Shown: positions 9,278 through 18,814 of the stretch, in pieces
Layout of the letters: every line of letters begins with the position of its first letter
How positions within the stretch are numbered: the first letter of the stretch is position 1
From: Chara braunii
Taxonomy: Eukaryota; Streptophyta; Charophyceae; Charales; Characeae
Reading direction: 5' to 3'
Length of the DNA stretch: 31,618 bases
Assembly (NCBI GenBank): GCA_003427395.1
Contig: BFEA01000291.1
Location: 532,309 to 563,926, forward strand
Notes under the pieces: model-generated
The model's database searches: none
What the model saw: only the letters and a program-made list of their open reading frames with translations
What the model was told of the DNA's origin: nothing
Made by a program: the position numbers and the translations under genes

Positions 9278-9730
9278 GTTCACCTAGAAGAGTCACCCTT
9301 TTTCGAGGTGGAGCCTCCAGTCGAGTAGAAGTCGAGGAGATTGGAGACTGGATAATAATCAATGGAGTCGGATACGAAAAGGAGGATGAAGGAGAGGAAT
9401 TTGGTGGGTGCGTGAGATTGTCTTTTTTGGGGGAATCCCTCTAGCCGGCGGAGAGAATCCGAGTGGTCCTAAGGACGGTGGATGCCCAGGATGAGCGGAA
9501 CCGCACCAGTGTTCCAAGGAGGGAAGGAGTCCAGTCACGGGTGTGTCAGGTTCGCCTAGAAGAGTCACCCTTTTTCGAGGTGGAGCCTCCGAATGGTCGA
9601 GGAGAATTTGAGGAGATTGGATACCGGATAATAATCAATGGAGACGGATACGAAAAAGAGGGTGAAGGAGAGAAATTTGGTGGGTGCGTGAGACTGTCCT
9701 TTTTGGGGGAATCCCTCTAGCCGGCGGAGA
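9183..9730 (+). repeat. 272-bp tandem duplication within the polyprotein relic
   Basis: GAATCCGAGTGGTCCTAAGG starts copies at 9183 and 9455; both run to CTCTAGCCGGCGGAGA. Copy 1 carries two stops absent from copy 2 (TAG at 9275 and another near 9325), while copy 2 reads open to 9720. Confidence 0.9.
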
Positions 9731-9884
9731 TAGGAAACATAAAACTGTGGCGGTTAAAAAAAAACCCGCCGCAATCAGTCGGGACAGGACAGGGGAAGCC
9801 ACGATATCGGAAGAGGAGATAGTCGAGGTTATTCGAGAGCAGAAGGCAACAGAGGGGCAACGAATTACGGCGGACGGCGGATAG
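9278..9884 (+). pseudogene. Downstream polyprotein remnant
   Basis: This continues the retropepsin relic. The second copy of the 272-bp duplication reads open as an acidic/basic linker (FEVEPPNGRGEFEEIGYR...) until TAG at 9718-9720. After it, another frame (KTVAVKKKPAAISRD...) rich in charged residues runs to TAG near 9884. No reverse transcriptase motif follows, so the element was truncated here. Assignment rests on continuity with the protease-like part rather than on a domain of its own. Confidence 0.4.
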
Positions 9885-10020
9885 GTTGGCAGCTTACAAA
9901 AAGGAAATCGCGAACTCGTTTTGTTTTGCCGTGCGGCGGTGTGAAGTTGTCGAAACAAATTCACAGCTTTTTCTCGTTTTGTGTGATGTGTGGCGAGGCC
10001 CTATGTTCTCGCGGTCTGTG
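9885..10020. other. Spacer with inverted match to 4891-4920
   Basis: Segment 9908-9933 (TCGCGAACTCGTTTTGTTTTG...) resembles the reverse complement of 4891-4920 with a four-base gap. No gene. Confidence 0.4.
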
Positions 10021-10078
10021 TTCAGATTTCAATGCTGATCAACACGCAGCATTACTCCTGGATTGGATAAGTGGAAAT
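10021..10078 (+). repeat. Dispersed direct repeat, right copy
   Basis: Partner of 4767-4824, same orientation. Confidence 0.7.
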
Positions 10079-10694
10079 GTTAGTGTTTGAGGTGGCAGGT
10101 AGTTTCTGTAATCCCATCCATATTCCCTAGGGAAGCCAGGTGTGTTAAAAGAAAAAGAAAGTGATTACCAGAGACCATACTTGCAAGCGCACTGTGTGCC
10201 GATCCGTGCAGTGTGGCACGGCACCTGCCGGGAGAATTTTTTTTTTGGCCTCTATTGGTAATACAGAAGAGTGCATGACCATTAGGTGGCGATAATTCTC
10301 TGCCCGTCTTGGCAAGTTTTCTTTTCATCCCAAAACAAATTCTCAGCATTTCAATGCCGGTCTTTGGGACCTCACTGTTGACCATTAGGTGGCGATAATT
10401 CTCTGCCCGTCTTGGCAAGTTTTCTTTTCATCCCAAAACAAATTTTCCAAGGAGGGGCAGTTGACCACCGATCCAGGCCTGTGACCCCTTGTCTTTCTGA
10501 GGACCTATCTCCTCCCCACACCGGACATGCTGTGAGCCATATGACTCCCGTGCGCTTAATCTGCAATCAGACTCGTTTTCAAACAAACTTTTCATGTATG
10601 TAAACAGCACGCAACATACTGGCGACATGCGCCCACTCAAAACTCAGAGATATGGCTTTCAGATACGAGTTCACTCTCAATTGGCTATGGCGAC
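10079..10694. other. Spacer left of the retrotransposon
   Basis: No gene. The true left end of the 3' LTR probably lies in the last 100 bases, but the matching part of the other LTR is hidden by the gap, so I could not place it. Confidence 0.5.
10277..10444. repeat. 65-bp perfect direct repeat
   Basis: GACCATTAGGTGGCGATAAT starts identical 65-base copies at 10277-10341 and 10380-10444 (103-bp period). Confidence 0.95.
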
Positions 10695-11406
10695 TTCAGC
10701 GCCCAAACATCTCACTGTTCACATACACTGGATCACCCTGGATACCCCACACGCATCACTCTGACACTCGAACACACACACACACACACTCACTACTAAC
10801 TATGGCTATGGCAGCTATCGCTGCATCTAACCTATCACTATGCTACTCCCTCTCTCTTGCCCACTGCGTCCGCCGGGCTCATCTGCAGACCTCCTTGCAC
10901 AAGTCGCTGTGGCAGCGCTTCNGCATGGCTCCCACAGGAATGAATGAAAGGCTGGGCGCTGCCTCTTGATTTATACTCCAGAAACTCGTTGGTCTGCCCT
11001 TTGCCATCNGCCCATGGTACGTACAGTCCCCNCGTGGTACTTGCTGGACCGGACTGGGACTGACTGGACCTCCCGCTGACTGACTGTGGACTCACCGCTA
11101 TCCTACNGCNGTTGTACTGCTGTTGTACTGCGGTTTAGTCCACCACTTGCCTNGCCACTTGACCACTTGNCCACTTGCCTACCTTCTAGAAGGTCTACAG
11201 CTAAGCTTCCGGAACTCGCTAAGACTTCTACGCTATAGACCTACAGATCGAACCCCTGCTGCCTATGGACCTACGATAAACCTACCAACTGTCTACGAAT
11301 ACACAGGTCACAGGTTATACAGATACTGTACATAGGTAGGGTGAGGTCTAGGGATCGAACCCTGGGCACTGCATCTGCTACTGCTAAAAGGTAAAAAACC
11401 GTTTCA
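10695..11406 (-). repeat. 3' LTR (left end not resolved)
   Basis: Matches the right LTR over 712 bases with three substitutions, a 2-base CA difference and a missing 15-base block. Read on the minus strand it begins TGAAACGG at 11406. It contains a TATA box, a (CA)n run near 10771-10789 and two GTTCGAT motifs like RNA polymerase III B boxes. It probably extends further left than 10695. Confidence 0.9.
10971..10979 (-). promoter_or_regulatory. TATA box of the 3' LTR
   Basis: The minus strand reads GGAGTATAAATC, a good plant-type TATA box, about 430 bases into the LTR. Initiation would be expected some 25-35 bases further left. Confidence 0.6.
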
Positions 11407-11425
11407 CTCCTGCCGTCCTAAATTC
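11407..11425 (-). other. Candidate polypurine tract
   Basis: Directly before the LTR start the minus strand reads GGACGGCAGGAG, purine-rich and in the position of the plus-strand primer. Confidence 0.55.
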
Positions 11426-11444
11426 GAGGTCCTCCGAGAACATT

Positions 11445-13427
11445 TCAATCCAAGGCGGGACCTTTACCTTTCTTGTCACGCTCATAGGCTCTGACTATGT
11501 CGGGAGCAGTCTCTAGAAGTTATGCTTTCGTGAACCAGCGGTCGTCTTTCGGTTCCTGGTAGGCAAACCGGACTTTATACTGTTTCTGGGGACAACCTCT
11601 ACCTCCTATCCTAAACACATCCTCTTCTACAATGCCCTCCATGTCATATTTCCCATCCATATCCGGTGGGATCATGGATCTCCTGGAAGGGAACTGTTGA
11701 CTAGTGACACACGGCAGCAGCTTTGAAGCATGAAACACAGGGTATGNGTGGAGGTGNGCTGGAATCTCAATGNTNTAGGACGGTCCATCCTCTCNGCCCT
11801 TGACTTCTANAACCNGCCACGGTCCNCTATATGCAGGCAGTAACTTCTGCGAGATGTTTTCTTTCGGTGCAAACTCTTTTGCCTTGACCCAGACTAAGTC
11901 GCCTACTTGAAACTGTGATGGGCGTCGGTGCTTGTTAGCCTGCTCTATCATTCTGTGCTGGGCCTTCCGAAGGTTCTCAACAACAGTGGCTAACTCCCTT
12001 TCGTGCTGTATCGCAAACTCCCTGGTACCGGGCGGTAATCTGTGAATTTGATCCTGGTTCAGTCCTTCGAACGGTCTGCGCGGTCTAAAGGACTTGTGCA
12101 ACTCATTGGGAGTGCGGCAGGTGGATAAATGCACGTTGTTGTTGTAGGCACTAGCTACCTTAGGCAACATCTCATCCCAGTTAATCTGATCTGGTCTAAT
12201 GTACATGCGCAAAACTTGCTGTAGGATCTTGTTCATCTGTTCTGTCTGACCGTTCGTCTCTGGGTGACGGCCGGACGACATTAGCAACGTAGATCCGTAG
12301 ACTCTCATGAGTTCTTGCCAGTTCTGGCTGGTGAAACGACTATCTCTATCACTAACTATTGACAATGGGATTCCATTCTCACTAACCCAAAAGTCAAAGG
12401 ACTTCTGTATTACTAAATCTGTACGTGCCTCTGCAGGCAAAGGAACAAAAACTGCATATTTACTAAAACGGTCAACTATGACCATGACTTGGCTCTTACC
12501 ATGTCTACTCTTGACTTGGGTGTCCATGAAGTCTATGGACACTGAGTCTCCGGGCTGATCCGGAATAGGCAAGGGTCTGAGAAGACCTAGGGGCGCGCGT
12601 GTAGTAGGCTTATTCCTCTGGCACATTTTACAACTGCGGACATACTCTATGCAATCATTCTTCATCCCTGGCCAGGTATACGCACGCATCAGGTTGGCTA
12701 ATGTCTTTTGCCAACCGAAGTGTCCCTCAGTAACGTGACATTCCCCTAGGATCAGACTACGAATCTCTTCGCTGTTGGGAACGCACAAGCGGTCAAACAC
12801 AGTAGTCTTCTCAAACAACAATCCGTCTGTAGTGCGGTAAGCTGGTTCGGTCTCTGGGGCCTCTCTAACTCTCTTTAGGAGGTCACTATAAATAGGGTCC
12901 TGTACATATGCGTGCTTCACTTTCTCTTGCAGGTCTCTCCCTATATCCAGATAGTGTACTACGGCTCCAAAGTAGTCTGATCTCCTACTCAGAGCATCCG
13001 CAACTACGTTGTACTTGCCCTTCACTGGCTTGAGCTCAAAGTCGAATTGGTCTATCTCTGCGGCCCACCTNGTCAACTTAGGTGTCATCTTGGCCTGAGT
13101 CTTCAACCATCTAAGCGTTTCATGATCCGAATAGACTTTGAAGTGCCTCCCAAGTAGGTAGTGCTTCCAATGGTTTAAAGCCTGCCTGAGAGCGTAGAGT
13201 TCTCTTTCGTACGTGGAGGTAGCAACCTTATCACAGGGCATCCTCGCTGACATGAACTCTATGGGTCTATAACCATTGCCGTCGTCTTGCTGCAACACGG
13301 CGCCTATCCCATACTGACTCGCGTCCGTGGTAACGACAAATGGCAAGGATGGATCTGCTACTTTGAGGACAGGATATTCTATTAATGCGTGCTTTAACTT
13401 CTTGAGCGCGGACGTACAATCTTTATC
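11445..13427 (-). pseudogene. pol: RNase H, integrase, chromodomain-like tail
   Basis: This segment continues the pol frame below the TAG at 13428-13430; the nominal open part is 608 residues from 13346. RNase H residues are Asp8 (TTDAS), Glu49 (YERELYAL), Asp74 (VYSDHE) and Asp117 (ADALSR). The integrase zinc site is His204, His209, Cys239, Cys242. Its catalytic triad is Asp272 (SIDFMD), Asp333 (VSDRDSRF) and Glu369 (NGQTEQMN), with the usual 35-residue D-E spacing. A GPY/F-type module with several unresolved bases lies around residue 520. The last 45 residues (YDMEGIVEE...QYKVRF...DDRWF) resemble a chromodomain, which in chromoviruses guides insertion. A TAA at 11520-11522 stops the frame 24 codons before an in-frame TGA at 11445-11447. 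All catalytic residues are intact. Confidence 0.9.
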
Positions 13428-14462
13428 CTATTGCCAGATTGCCTCGTTCCTTAGCAGTCTGCGCAAGGGGGCGACGATAGTGGAGAAGTTCCTCACGAAC
13501 TTCCTATAGTAGTTAGCTAAGCCTAGAAATGACCGCAACTCTGTCAATGTGCGGGGCGTTGGCCAATCTCTAATCGCTGCTATCTTGCTGTCCTCTGGCT
13601 TGATGCCATCTCCGTCTAATATGTGGCCAAAGTACAAGACTTGCGTCTTGGCCCACTCACACTTCTTCGCGTTGATCTTGAAGTTAGCCTCTCTAAGCTT
13701 CTCCAAGACCTGCCTCAGATGACCCTGGTGCTCCTGAAGGGTCTTACTAAAGACTAGGATATCATCTAAGTAGAGTACTACAAATTTATCTAACCACGGT
13801 CTAAACACGTCATTCATACAACGCTGAAAAGTAGCTGGCGTGTTGGTTAGTCCAAAGGGCATCACTATAAACTCATAATGCCCATATCTAGTCCGGAATG
13901 CAGTCTTGTACTGATCATGAGGATGGACTTCTATCTGATGGTACCCGGACTTTAAGTCTATCTTAGAGAAATACTTACAACCCTGCACCCGATCTAAAAG
14001 ATCGTCTATCCTGGGCAGNGGCTCAGCATTCTTCACNGTGATCGCATTCANACCCCTATAGTCTATACACATACGAAGCTCTCCTTCCTTCTTGGGGACA
14101 AACAAAACTGGTGCTCCAAAAGGAGACGAACTGGGCCTGATCCAACCCTTCTCAAGGAGTTCATCTAACTGCTTGCGAAGCTCCTCTAACTCTCTAGGGG
14201 ACATCCTNTAGACTGCACCCTTAGGAGTTCTACTGCCAGGCTCTATCTCTATCCTGTGCTGGATGGGTCGCGGCACTACTCCTGTCGGCGACTCAGTCAA
14301 ATCTTTGAACTCTTCCAGCAGCTTGGCAATTGTTGGATTTGTGGAACTATCCTTTTCTTGGGCCTTAGTGACAGATCTAACATAAACTACAAAGACCTGT
14401 TCCTCTAACTGCTCCTTTCTCACCAATCGTGCGAATGCGGGAGCACTGAGACAGCAATGTGC
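13428..14462 (-). pseudogene. pol: reverse transcriptase domain
   Basis: The frame runs from just after the TAG at 14463-14465 to another TAG at 13428-13430, both in the same frame as the protease and integrase segments. Counting from the nominal start at 14426, the RT shows [17 protein letters not shown] (about residues 108-124), catalytic Asp157 in FSKIDLKSGYHQ, the MPFGLTNTPATFQ block (189-201) and the YLDD active site (219-222). FLGLANYYRKFV precedes the RNase H connection. It copies the element RNA into DNA in the particle. TAG at 13428 replaces what is likely a Trp codon in WQ-W-DKD context. Four or so ambiguous bases lie in the palm/finger part. Confidence 0.92.
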
Positions 14463-15149
14463 CTAGGTGTTATCTACACCAGACACATGGAACAGGCGGG
14501 CAGTCTTACTTTCGCCTGACGGGCTAGGGAGCCTACACTCATGCTCTCTAAAATGAAGTGTGGCCCCTGCTGCCTTTCCCCAATCCATTCCTAACACTAT
14601 ATCAAAAGGAAGGTCATCTTGTACGAGGAGAGTCGGGGAATGGAGAACTTTCTCCACCTTCCCATCTTTCTCTAGGCGAAAGTAAGCCTGGACTCCCTCT
14701 TCATAGTCCTCAACACGCATGGTGCGGTTGTCTGCGAGGACACTGACTATGGGGTCTGCCAATTTCTGGACTTTTAGTCCCAGCCTCAACTTCTTCAGCG
14801 CACGACTGATGTAACTACGGGTAGCCCCTGAGTCTATGAGGGCCCCTACTCTTCTAAACACTTCTATGTCTACCAAGATCAGCTGTCCCTTACTCTCTTT
14901 CTTCATTTTGGCCCAGGCTGGCATCCTCTCTTTCAACTCATCTGCCACGCTTGTGAGGGACGTGCCTAGAGAGACGCTAACACAACCGGTCTCTGGACAA
15001 CTAGCTAGGCACGGGCCTGCAACCTCTGCCATGGACTCATGTGGGTTGGGAGTATCCTGTTCGCGCGCGCTCACTTCCCCACATGGTGCTGAAGTAGGGG
15101 CAGTTGCGACCCCTACTGGCGGCTGCCTTTTGCCTGCTGGGCAGCCCAA
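14463..15149 (-). pseudogene. pol: retropepsin-like protease
   Basis: 228-codon frame. The aspartic protease motif is ALIDSGATRSYIS with Asp106-Ser-Gly-Ala, and the C-terminal hydrophobic-Gly motif IVLGMDWGKAAG lies at residues 184-195; retropepsins work as dimers with one DSG/DTG per chain. It overlaps the gag end (15113) by at least 37 bases, in the frame reached by stepping back one base, so gag-pol fusion would need -1 frameshifting or a lost link. The frame ends in TAG at 14463-14465 but the same frame continues as the reverse transcriptase part, so the stop is most simply a nonsense change (CAG to TAG is one transition). Confidence 0.85.
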
Positions 15150-16098
15150 CGGGCCTGTCTATACTTGGGATAAAATTTGATTACGTGCCCCGGGTCACCA
15201 CAAAATACGCACTGACCCTGGTCCACGCGTTGTTGCCATATACGCTGGTCCAAGCCCAAATCTTCCCAGGGCCTGCCCTNCGGCAAGCCTGGGTGCCATC
15301 CACCTTGAGGTGCCNTTCCACCTCCTCGCTGTGGGGACCGGAATGAACCTTGGCGATTTGACGGGGGACCTTGACCCCTACCTCCCGCTTGGCGGTTTCC
15401 TTGGCCGCCAACCCCCTGCGCGCACGGTCCTCGGCCTCCCATGGCCTGGCCCCTTTGGCCCTGGCCTCCTCCTCTACCTTGCGGCCTCCCTCCAGCCGCG
15501 ACAACAGCATAAGACCTCCCCTGTCCCACACGACTGTCCTCTTCCCCTAGGCCCCACTCAATCTGTTCATATGGGACCTCGTCCGTACCACCTTCCTCTA
15601 ATGTTAGGATCAAGTGGTCCTTGGCCTTGACTTGGCCTGAGATGGTGCGGTCCTTCCACTTTTTCCCCTTCTCCAAGTCTTTGTGCCAGAAAGTGGTAAC
15701 TGGCATGGACTTCGACTCATACAGGACGACTTCTCTGGTTAATGCATCGTTAGTGATGCCGGACTGTTGAGACTTGTCAAAGAAATGCCCGCATAGGGCC
15801 TCTGGCATGGCACGATAAAACAACTGGACCAACTGGGGTTCAGTGACCCCATGGTCCGGGACGGCTACCAAGTCGTCCATGGTACCCTTGAGTGCCTTAG
15901 CATCCTCCACTGTCGTGAGTGGATTGTCTGCAACTTGTCTGAGGCTCTGACGCCTCGCGTTGGGTCAGCAAATCGCTCCTTAAGGAGCTTGAGGAACTGA
16001 GAGAGGGGGGTGACTTTGGAATATGCAACCAGGTTGTTTTCACAACCGGCTGCGCGCGCAAGGGACCTGGCGAAGCTAGCCGCTTCGTCCTTGAGGGC
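15113..16098 (-). pseudogene. gag: C-terminal part with degenerate zinc knuckle
   Basis: The stretch 16098-15915 continues the frame of the upstream gag piece after its TAG and reads as helical capsid-like sequence (ALKDEAASFARSLARAAGCE...). Near 15905-15920 the good frame changes, and from 15910 it is open for 265 codons. This piece carries the rest of capsid (MDDLVAVPDHGVTEPQLVQ, YRAMPEALCGHFFDKS), a Gly/Arg/Gln-rich basic linker (about residues 140-220) and a nucleocapsid zinc-knuckle relic, CVFCGDPGHVIKFY: C-x2-C-x4-H-x4-Y at residues 234-247. The fourth zinc ligand, normally Cys, is Tyr, one base away. The product would package RNA and form the particle. Confidence 0.85.
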
Positions 16099-16599
16099 CT
16101 AGAAGGCCACGAGGACTTGCTCCTCTATCAGGATATGCTGTAAATAAATGTAACTATTAACGTTCGCCTCCCAGTTATCGAAATTTTCCTCCTTCTTTCC
16201 CCCATAGCCATCGGGGAACTTCAACTTAACAGGCTCCTTACGGGGCCTGGGTCCACCCTCTACAACGGCTATCGCTTTGGCACCTTCAATGGCGCCTTCG
16301 CAGTATTTCCCTACATTGTCCCTTATTTGTTTGAATTCGCCCCCGATGTGGGTGACGATATCGCGCGCGAAGTCTCTAAATCTGGACCGCATGGCACTCA
16401 ACGCCACGTCCTGACTCCAACTGGCCTGTCGCTCTTCCATCCAAGCCTTGCTCAGGACCTCTAGGTAGCCCAATATCTTGTCCCATTTGGCCTTGTCATC
16501 TGGCTGGGCCTCCACTTCTCTCCTACACTCCTGCACCTTTGCCACTTCTGCGGTCAATTTATTCACCTCCTCTCTCCTCCTCTTCTTCTCCCTTTCCAT
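16099..16599 (-). pseudogene. gag: middle part
   Basis: This frame overlaps the N-terminal gag frame by about 40 bases and is shifted relative to it. It reads as charged coiled-coil (KKRRREEVNKLTAEVAKVQE), then a capsid-like region (KWDKILGYLEVLSKAW..., FPDGYGGKKEENFDNWEANV...). It ends in TAG at 16099-16101 after EEQVLVAF, with gag-like sequence continuing in the same frame beyond. The first and last gag pieces share one frame and this middle piece lies in another, so one indel near 16560-16600 and a second near 15905-15920 explain the pattern. Confidence 0.85.
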
Positions 16600-17065
16600 C
16601 CTTTAACTTCCACGCCAACTTCTGCTCCTCCTCCCGTTCTCGCCTTTCCGTAGGATCATCCATTGCTGCTAGCTCATTGGCTAGCGCTTGCCTCTCATCC
16701 TGAGTCACGTAGGACTCCGTCTCCTCATCTTCCCCCAACGACAAGTTAGCAACCCACTCGCTGATCTTCTTCTCTATTTCAGCATCTCTATCCACCTTCG
16801 TGCCACTAGACCCTGCTTCACTCTCAATCTTCTTTCTTTCTCTTTCTTCCTCTGCTGCTGCTTCTTCTTCAGCAACCTTCTTCTTCTTCTCCATCTCCTC
16901 CTCCAGTTCCTTCATCTTCGCCGCCTGCTCGTCTGCGATAGCCTTTAGCTTCGCTTGCTTCTCGCGCTCTTTTCTCTCTCTATTCTCTTTCATGAGGGCG
17001 GCCATCTTTTCTTGCTGCTCCTTGCTATAGGGGCTCATGTCTAACCCACTACGGGTCTCAACCAT
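16559..17065 (-). pseudogene. gag: N-terminal coiled-coil part
   Basis: ATG at 17065-17063 sits in a favourable context (ACCATGG). The 168 residues open MVETRSGLDMSPYSKEQQ and then form a highly charged Glu/Lys/Arg coiled coil (about residues 20-85), an acidic stretch and a second coiled segment. No catalytic domain. The frame runs into an E-rich purine tract and stops at 16559, while the neighbouring frame carries on as gag. Long E/K coiled coils at the gag N-terminus presumably help self-assembly; that role is inference. The start is chosen because it is the first ATG of the frame after the long leader. Confidence 0.85.
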
Positions 17066-17485
17066 GGTGATAGGTGCCCAATCAGAATGATTCCACTCCT
17101 CACCACGTAGATTTTAACCCCTGACTGACAGACCTATTGACTTAATCTAATGACTCACAGAATCCTGACAGGGATCCTGCCAACTAGGATCTCTAGCCTA
17201 GACCTATACTATGGCTGTCACTACTGAACCAGTGGCTGATCAGGAGGCATTTAAGGAGATCCCCTGTAACTCCGCAAGAATTCTTTAACGTCGCAGACAG
17301 GACGGCGTGATCAGCTTGGTTCTGCCTGTGCTTTCAGCCCGCAACTCNGCCTTTCCGGCCTACTGTGCCACACCGAGCAGCCCGCCGGTCTGTACCGGTC
17401 CTTGGGAGGGTTTGACCTCCGGGACAGTCGAGTCGTCAGACACAGATCCTCAGCCTTACTTGGTCCGGTAGGGGAGTGGTTCCAA

Positions 17486-17547
17486 CAGGCCCTCAACACT
17501 TAAAGACGGCCTCCGACAGGCCCTCAACACTTAAAGACGGCCTCCGT
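17486..17547. repeat. 31-bp tandem repeat, two copies
   Basis: CAGGCCCTCAACACTTAAAG starts adjacent copies at 17486 and 17517, nearly identical. Confidence 0.95.
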
Positions 17548-17884
17548 TTCAGCCTGCAGCTCAGAGTTCGGACCCTCTACACTGGAACTGAGCAGACCTG
17601 CCGGACAGTACCGGTCATTGGGCTAGACGAGTTGTTTAAAGAGCGCTCGCCGCTCATGCCCAGGTCTCCAGATACCAGAGTAGAGATTGGTCCTACTAAG
17701 TCTCGTGCAGGTTTGGCAGCAAGGCCCTATCCTTCATCCACAGAGTTCTAGCACCTAGGACAGAAGAGACTCGATGCAGAAAGAATAGACAGACGGACTT
17801 GACTCAGCAAGTACCGGGGGGTGTGTGCACATCCATAGGGCGAGGGGTAGGCTGAAGGCTTGGCGAGATATTACCAACTCCAGC

Positions 17885-18018
17885 TTGGTCAAAGTCTTGG
17901 TCAACACCTTGGTCAACGTCCTTGGTCAACGCTGGTCAATGCTGCTATGACCCCCGGTCAACTCCGGTAACGGCCGGTCAACACCTCCGGTCAACCCTCT
18001 TGGTCAACCCTCCGGTCA
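17885..18018 (-). promoter_or_regulatory. Cluster of nine W-box cores in the leader
   Basis: GGTCAA occurs nine times in about 120 bases (first at 17887, last at 18002); read on the minus (sense) strand each is TTGACC, the W-box core bound by WRKY factors. Several are in the longer form GTTGACCAAG. Whether they are bound is unknown. Confidence 0.5.
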
Positions 18019-18291
18019 GCTATGGCTGCCGGCTCTTCTTTCTCGCCAATCCTCTTCTTCTTCTTCACCTTCCTTGCCTCCTTTACCCCGCTGTCTTCTT
18101 CTTCTCTTTCTCTGTTTTTTTTTTTTTTTTTTTTCTGCTCGGCCTCCTCTTCACCTCTTGGCTATGGCCGCTCTCTCCCTGCTCGGTCTCTCCCCCTCTG
18201 TCCTTCTCCCTCCTACTTCGTCACTCCGTGGTACAGGCTGCGCGGCTATGGCCGCTGTCTTCACCTTCGTGGACTGCGCAGCAACTTCACA

Positions 18292-18318
18292 GGTAAGTCA
18301 CAACCAAACTTGTATCAC

Positions 18319-18359
<41 letters not shown>

Positions 18360-18414
18360 GCGGTATCTTCAGCGCAGCAGGTACGTGTAACCCAATCTTG
18401 TATCGCTCAACCTC
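18292..18414 (+). repeat. Diverged tandem with (CT)n tract and splice-like signals
   Basis: CAGGTAAGTCACAACCAAACTTGTATCACTCA (18293 on) is echoed by CAGGTACGTGTAACCCAATCTTGTATCGCTCA (18378 on), written here as degenerate halves of one unit. Between them is a (CT)n run (about 18324-18356) ending TGTAG. On the plus strand this mimics a GT-AG intron, on the strand opposite to the element. Confidence 0.5.
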
Positions 18415-18814
18415 NNNNNNNNNNNNNNNNNNNNNNNNNNNNNNNNNNNNNNNNNNNNNNNNNNNNNNNNNNNNNNNNNNNNNNNNNNNNNNNNNNNNNN
18501 NNNNNNNNNNNNNNNNNNNNNNNNNNNNNNNNNNNNNNNNNNNNNNNNNNNNNNNNNNNNNNNNNNNNNNNNNNNNNNNNNNNNNNNNNNNNNNNNNNNN
18601 NNNNNNNNNNNNNNNNNNNNNNNNNNNNNNNNNNNNNNNNNNNNNNNNNNNNNNNNNNNNNNNNNNNNNNNNNNNNNNNNNNNNNNNNNNNNNNNNNNNN
18701 NNNNNNNNNNNNNNNNNNNNNNNNNNNNNNNNNNNNNNNNNNNNNNNNNNNNNNNNNNNNNNNNNNNNNNNNNNNNNNNNNNNNNNNNNNNNNNNNNNNN
18801 NNNNNNNNNNNNNN
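18415..18814. other. Assembly gap, 400 N
   Basis: Exactly 400 unresolved bases. The gap hides the inner edge of the 5' LTR and most likely the primer-binding site. Confidence 0.99.

Larger units (their letters stand above)
17066..18414 (-). other. Retrotransposon 5' leader
   Basis: About 1.35 kb lies between the gap and the gag ATG without a coding domain. It holds a diverged duplication (about 17320-17410 versus 17546-17640, sharing TTCAGCCYGCA and GTACCGGTC), a 31-bp tandem repeat, a GGTCAA cluster and two donor-like CAGGTA(A/C)GT sites. Confidence 0.6.

Noticed and set aside
10565-10569. AATCA as left target-site duplication
   Set aside because: It is followed by GACT, not TG, so it does not abut a proper LTR end.
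14463-14465. TAG as a regulated read-through stop between protease and RT
   Set aside because: The other pol stops and gag frame breaks make ordinary decay simpler; no read-through context known to me is seen.
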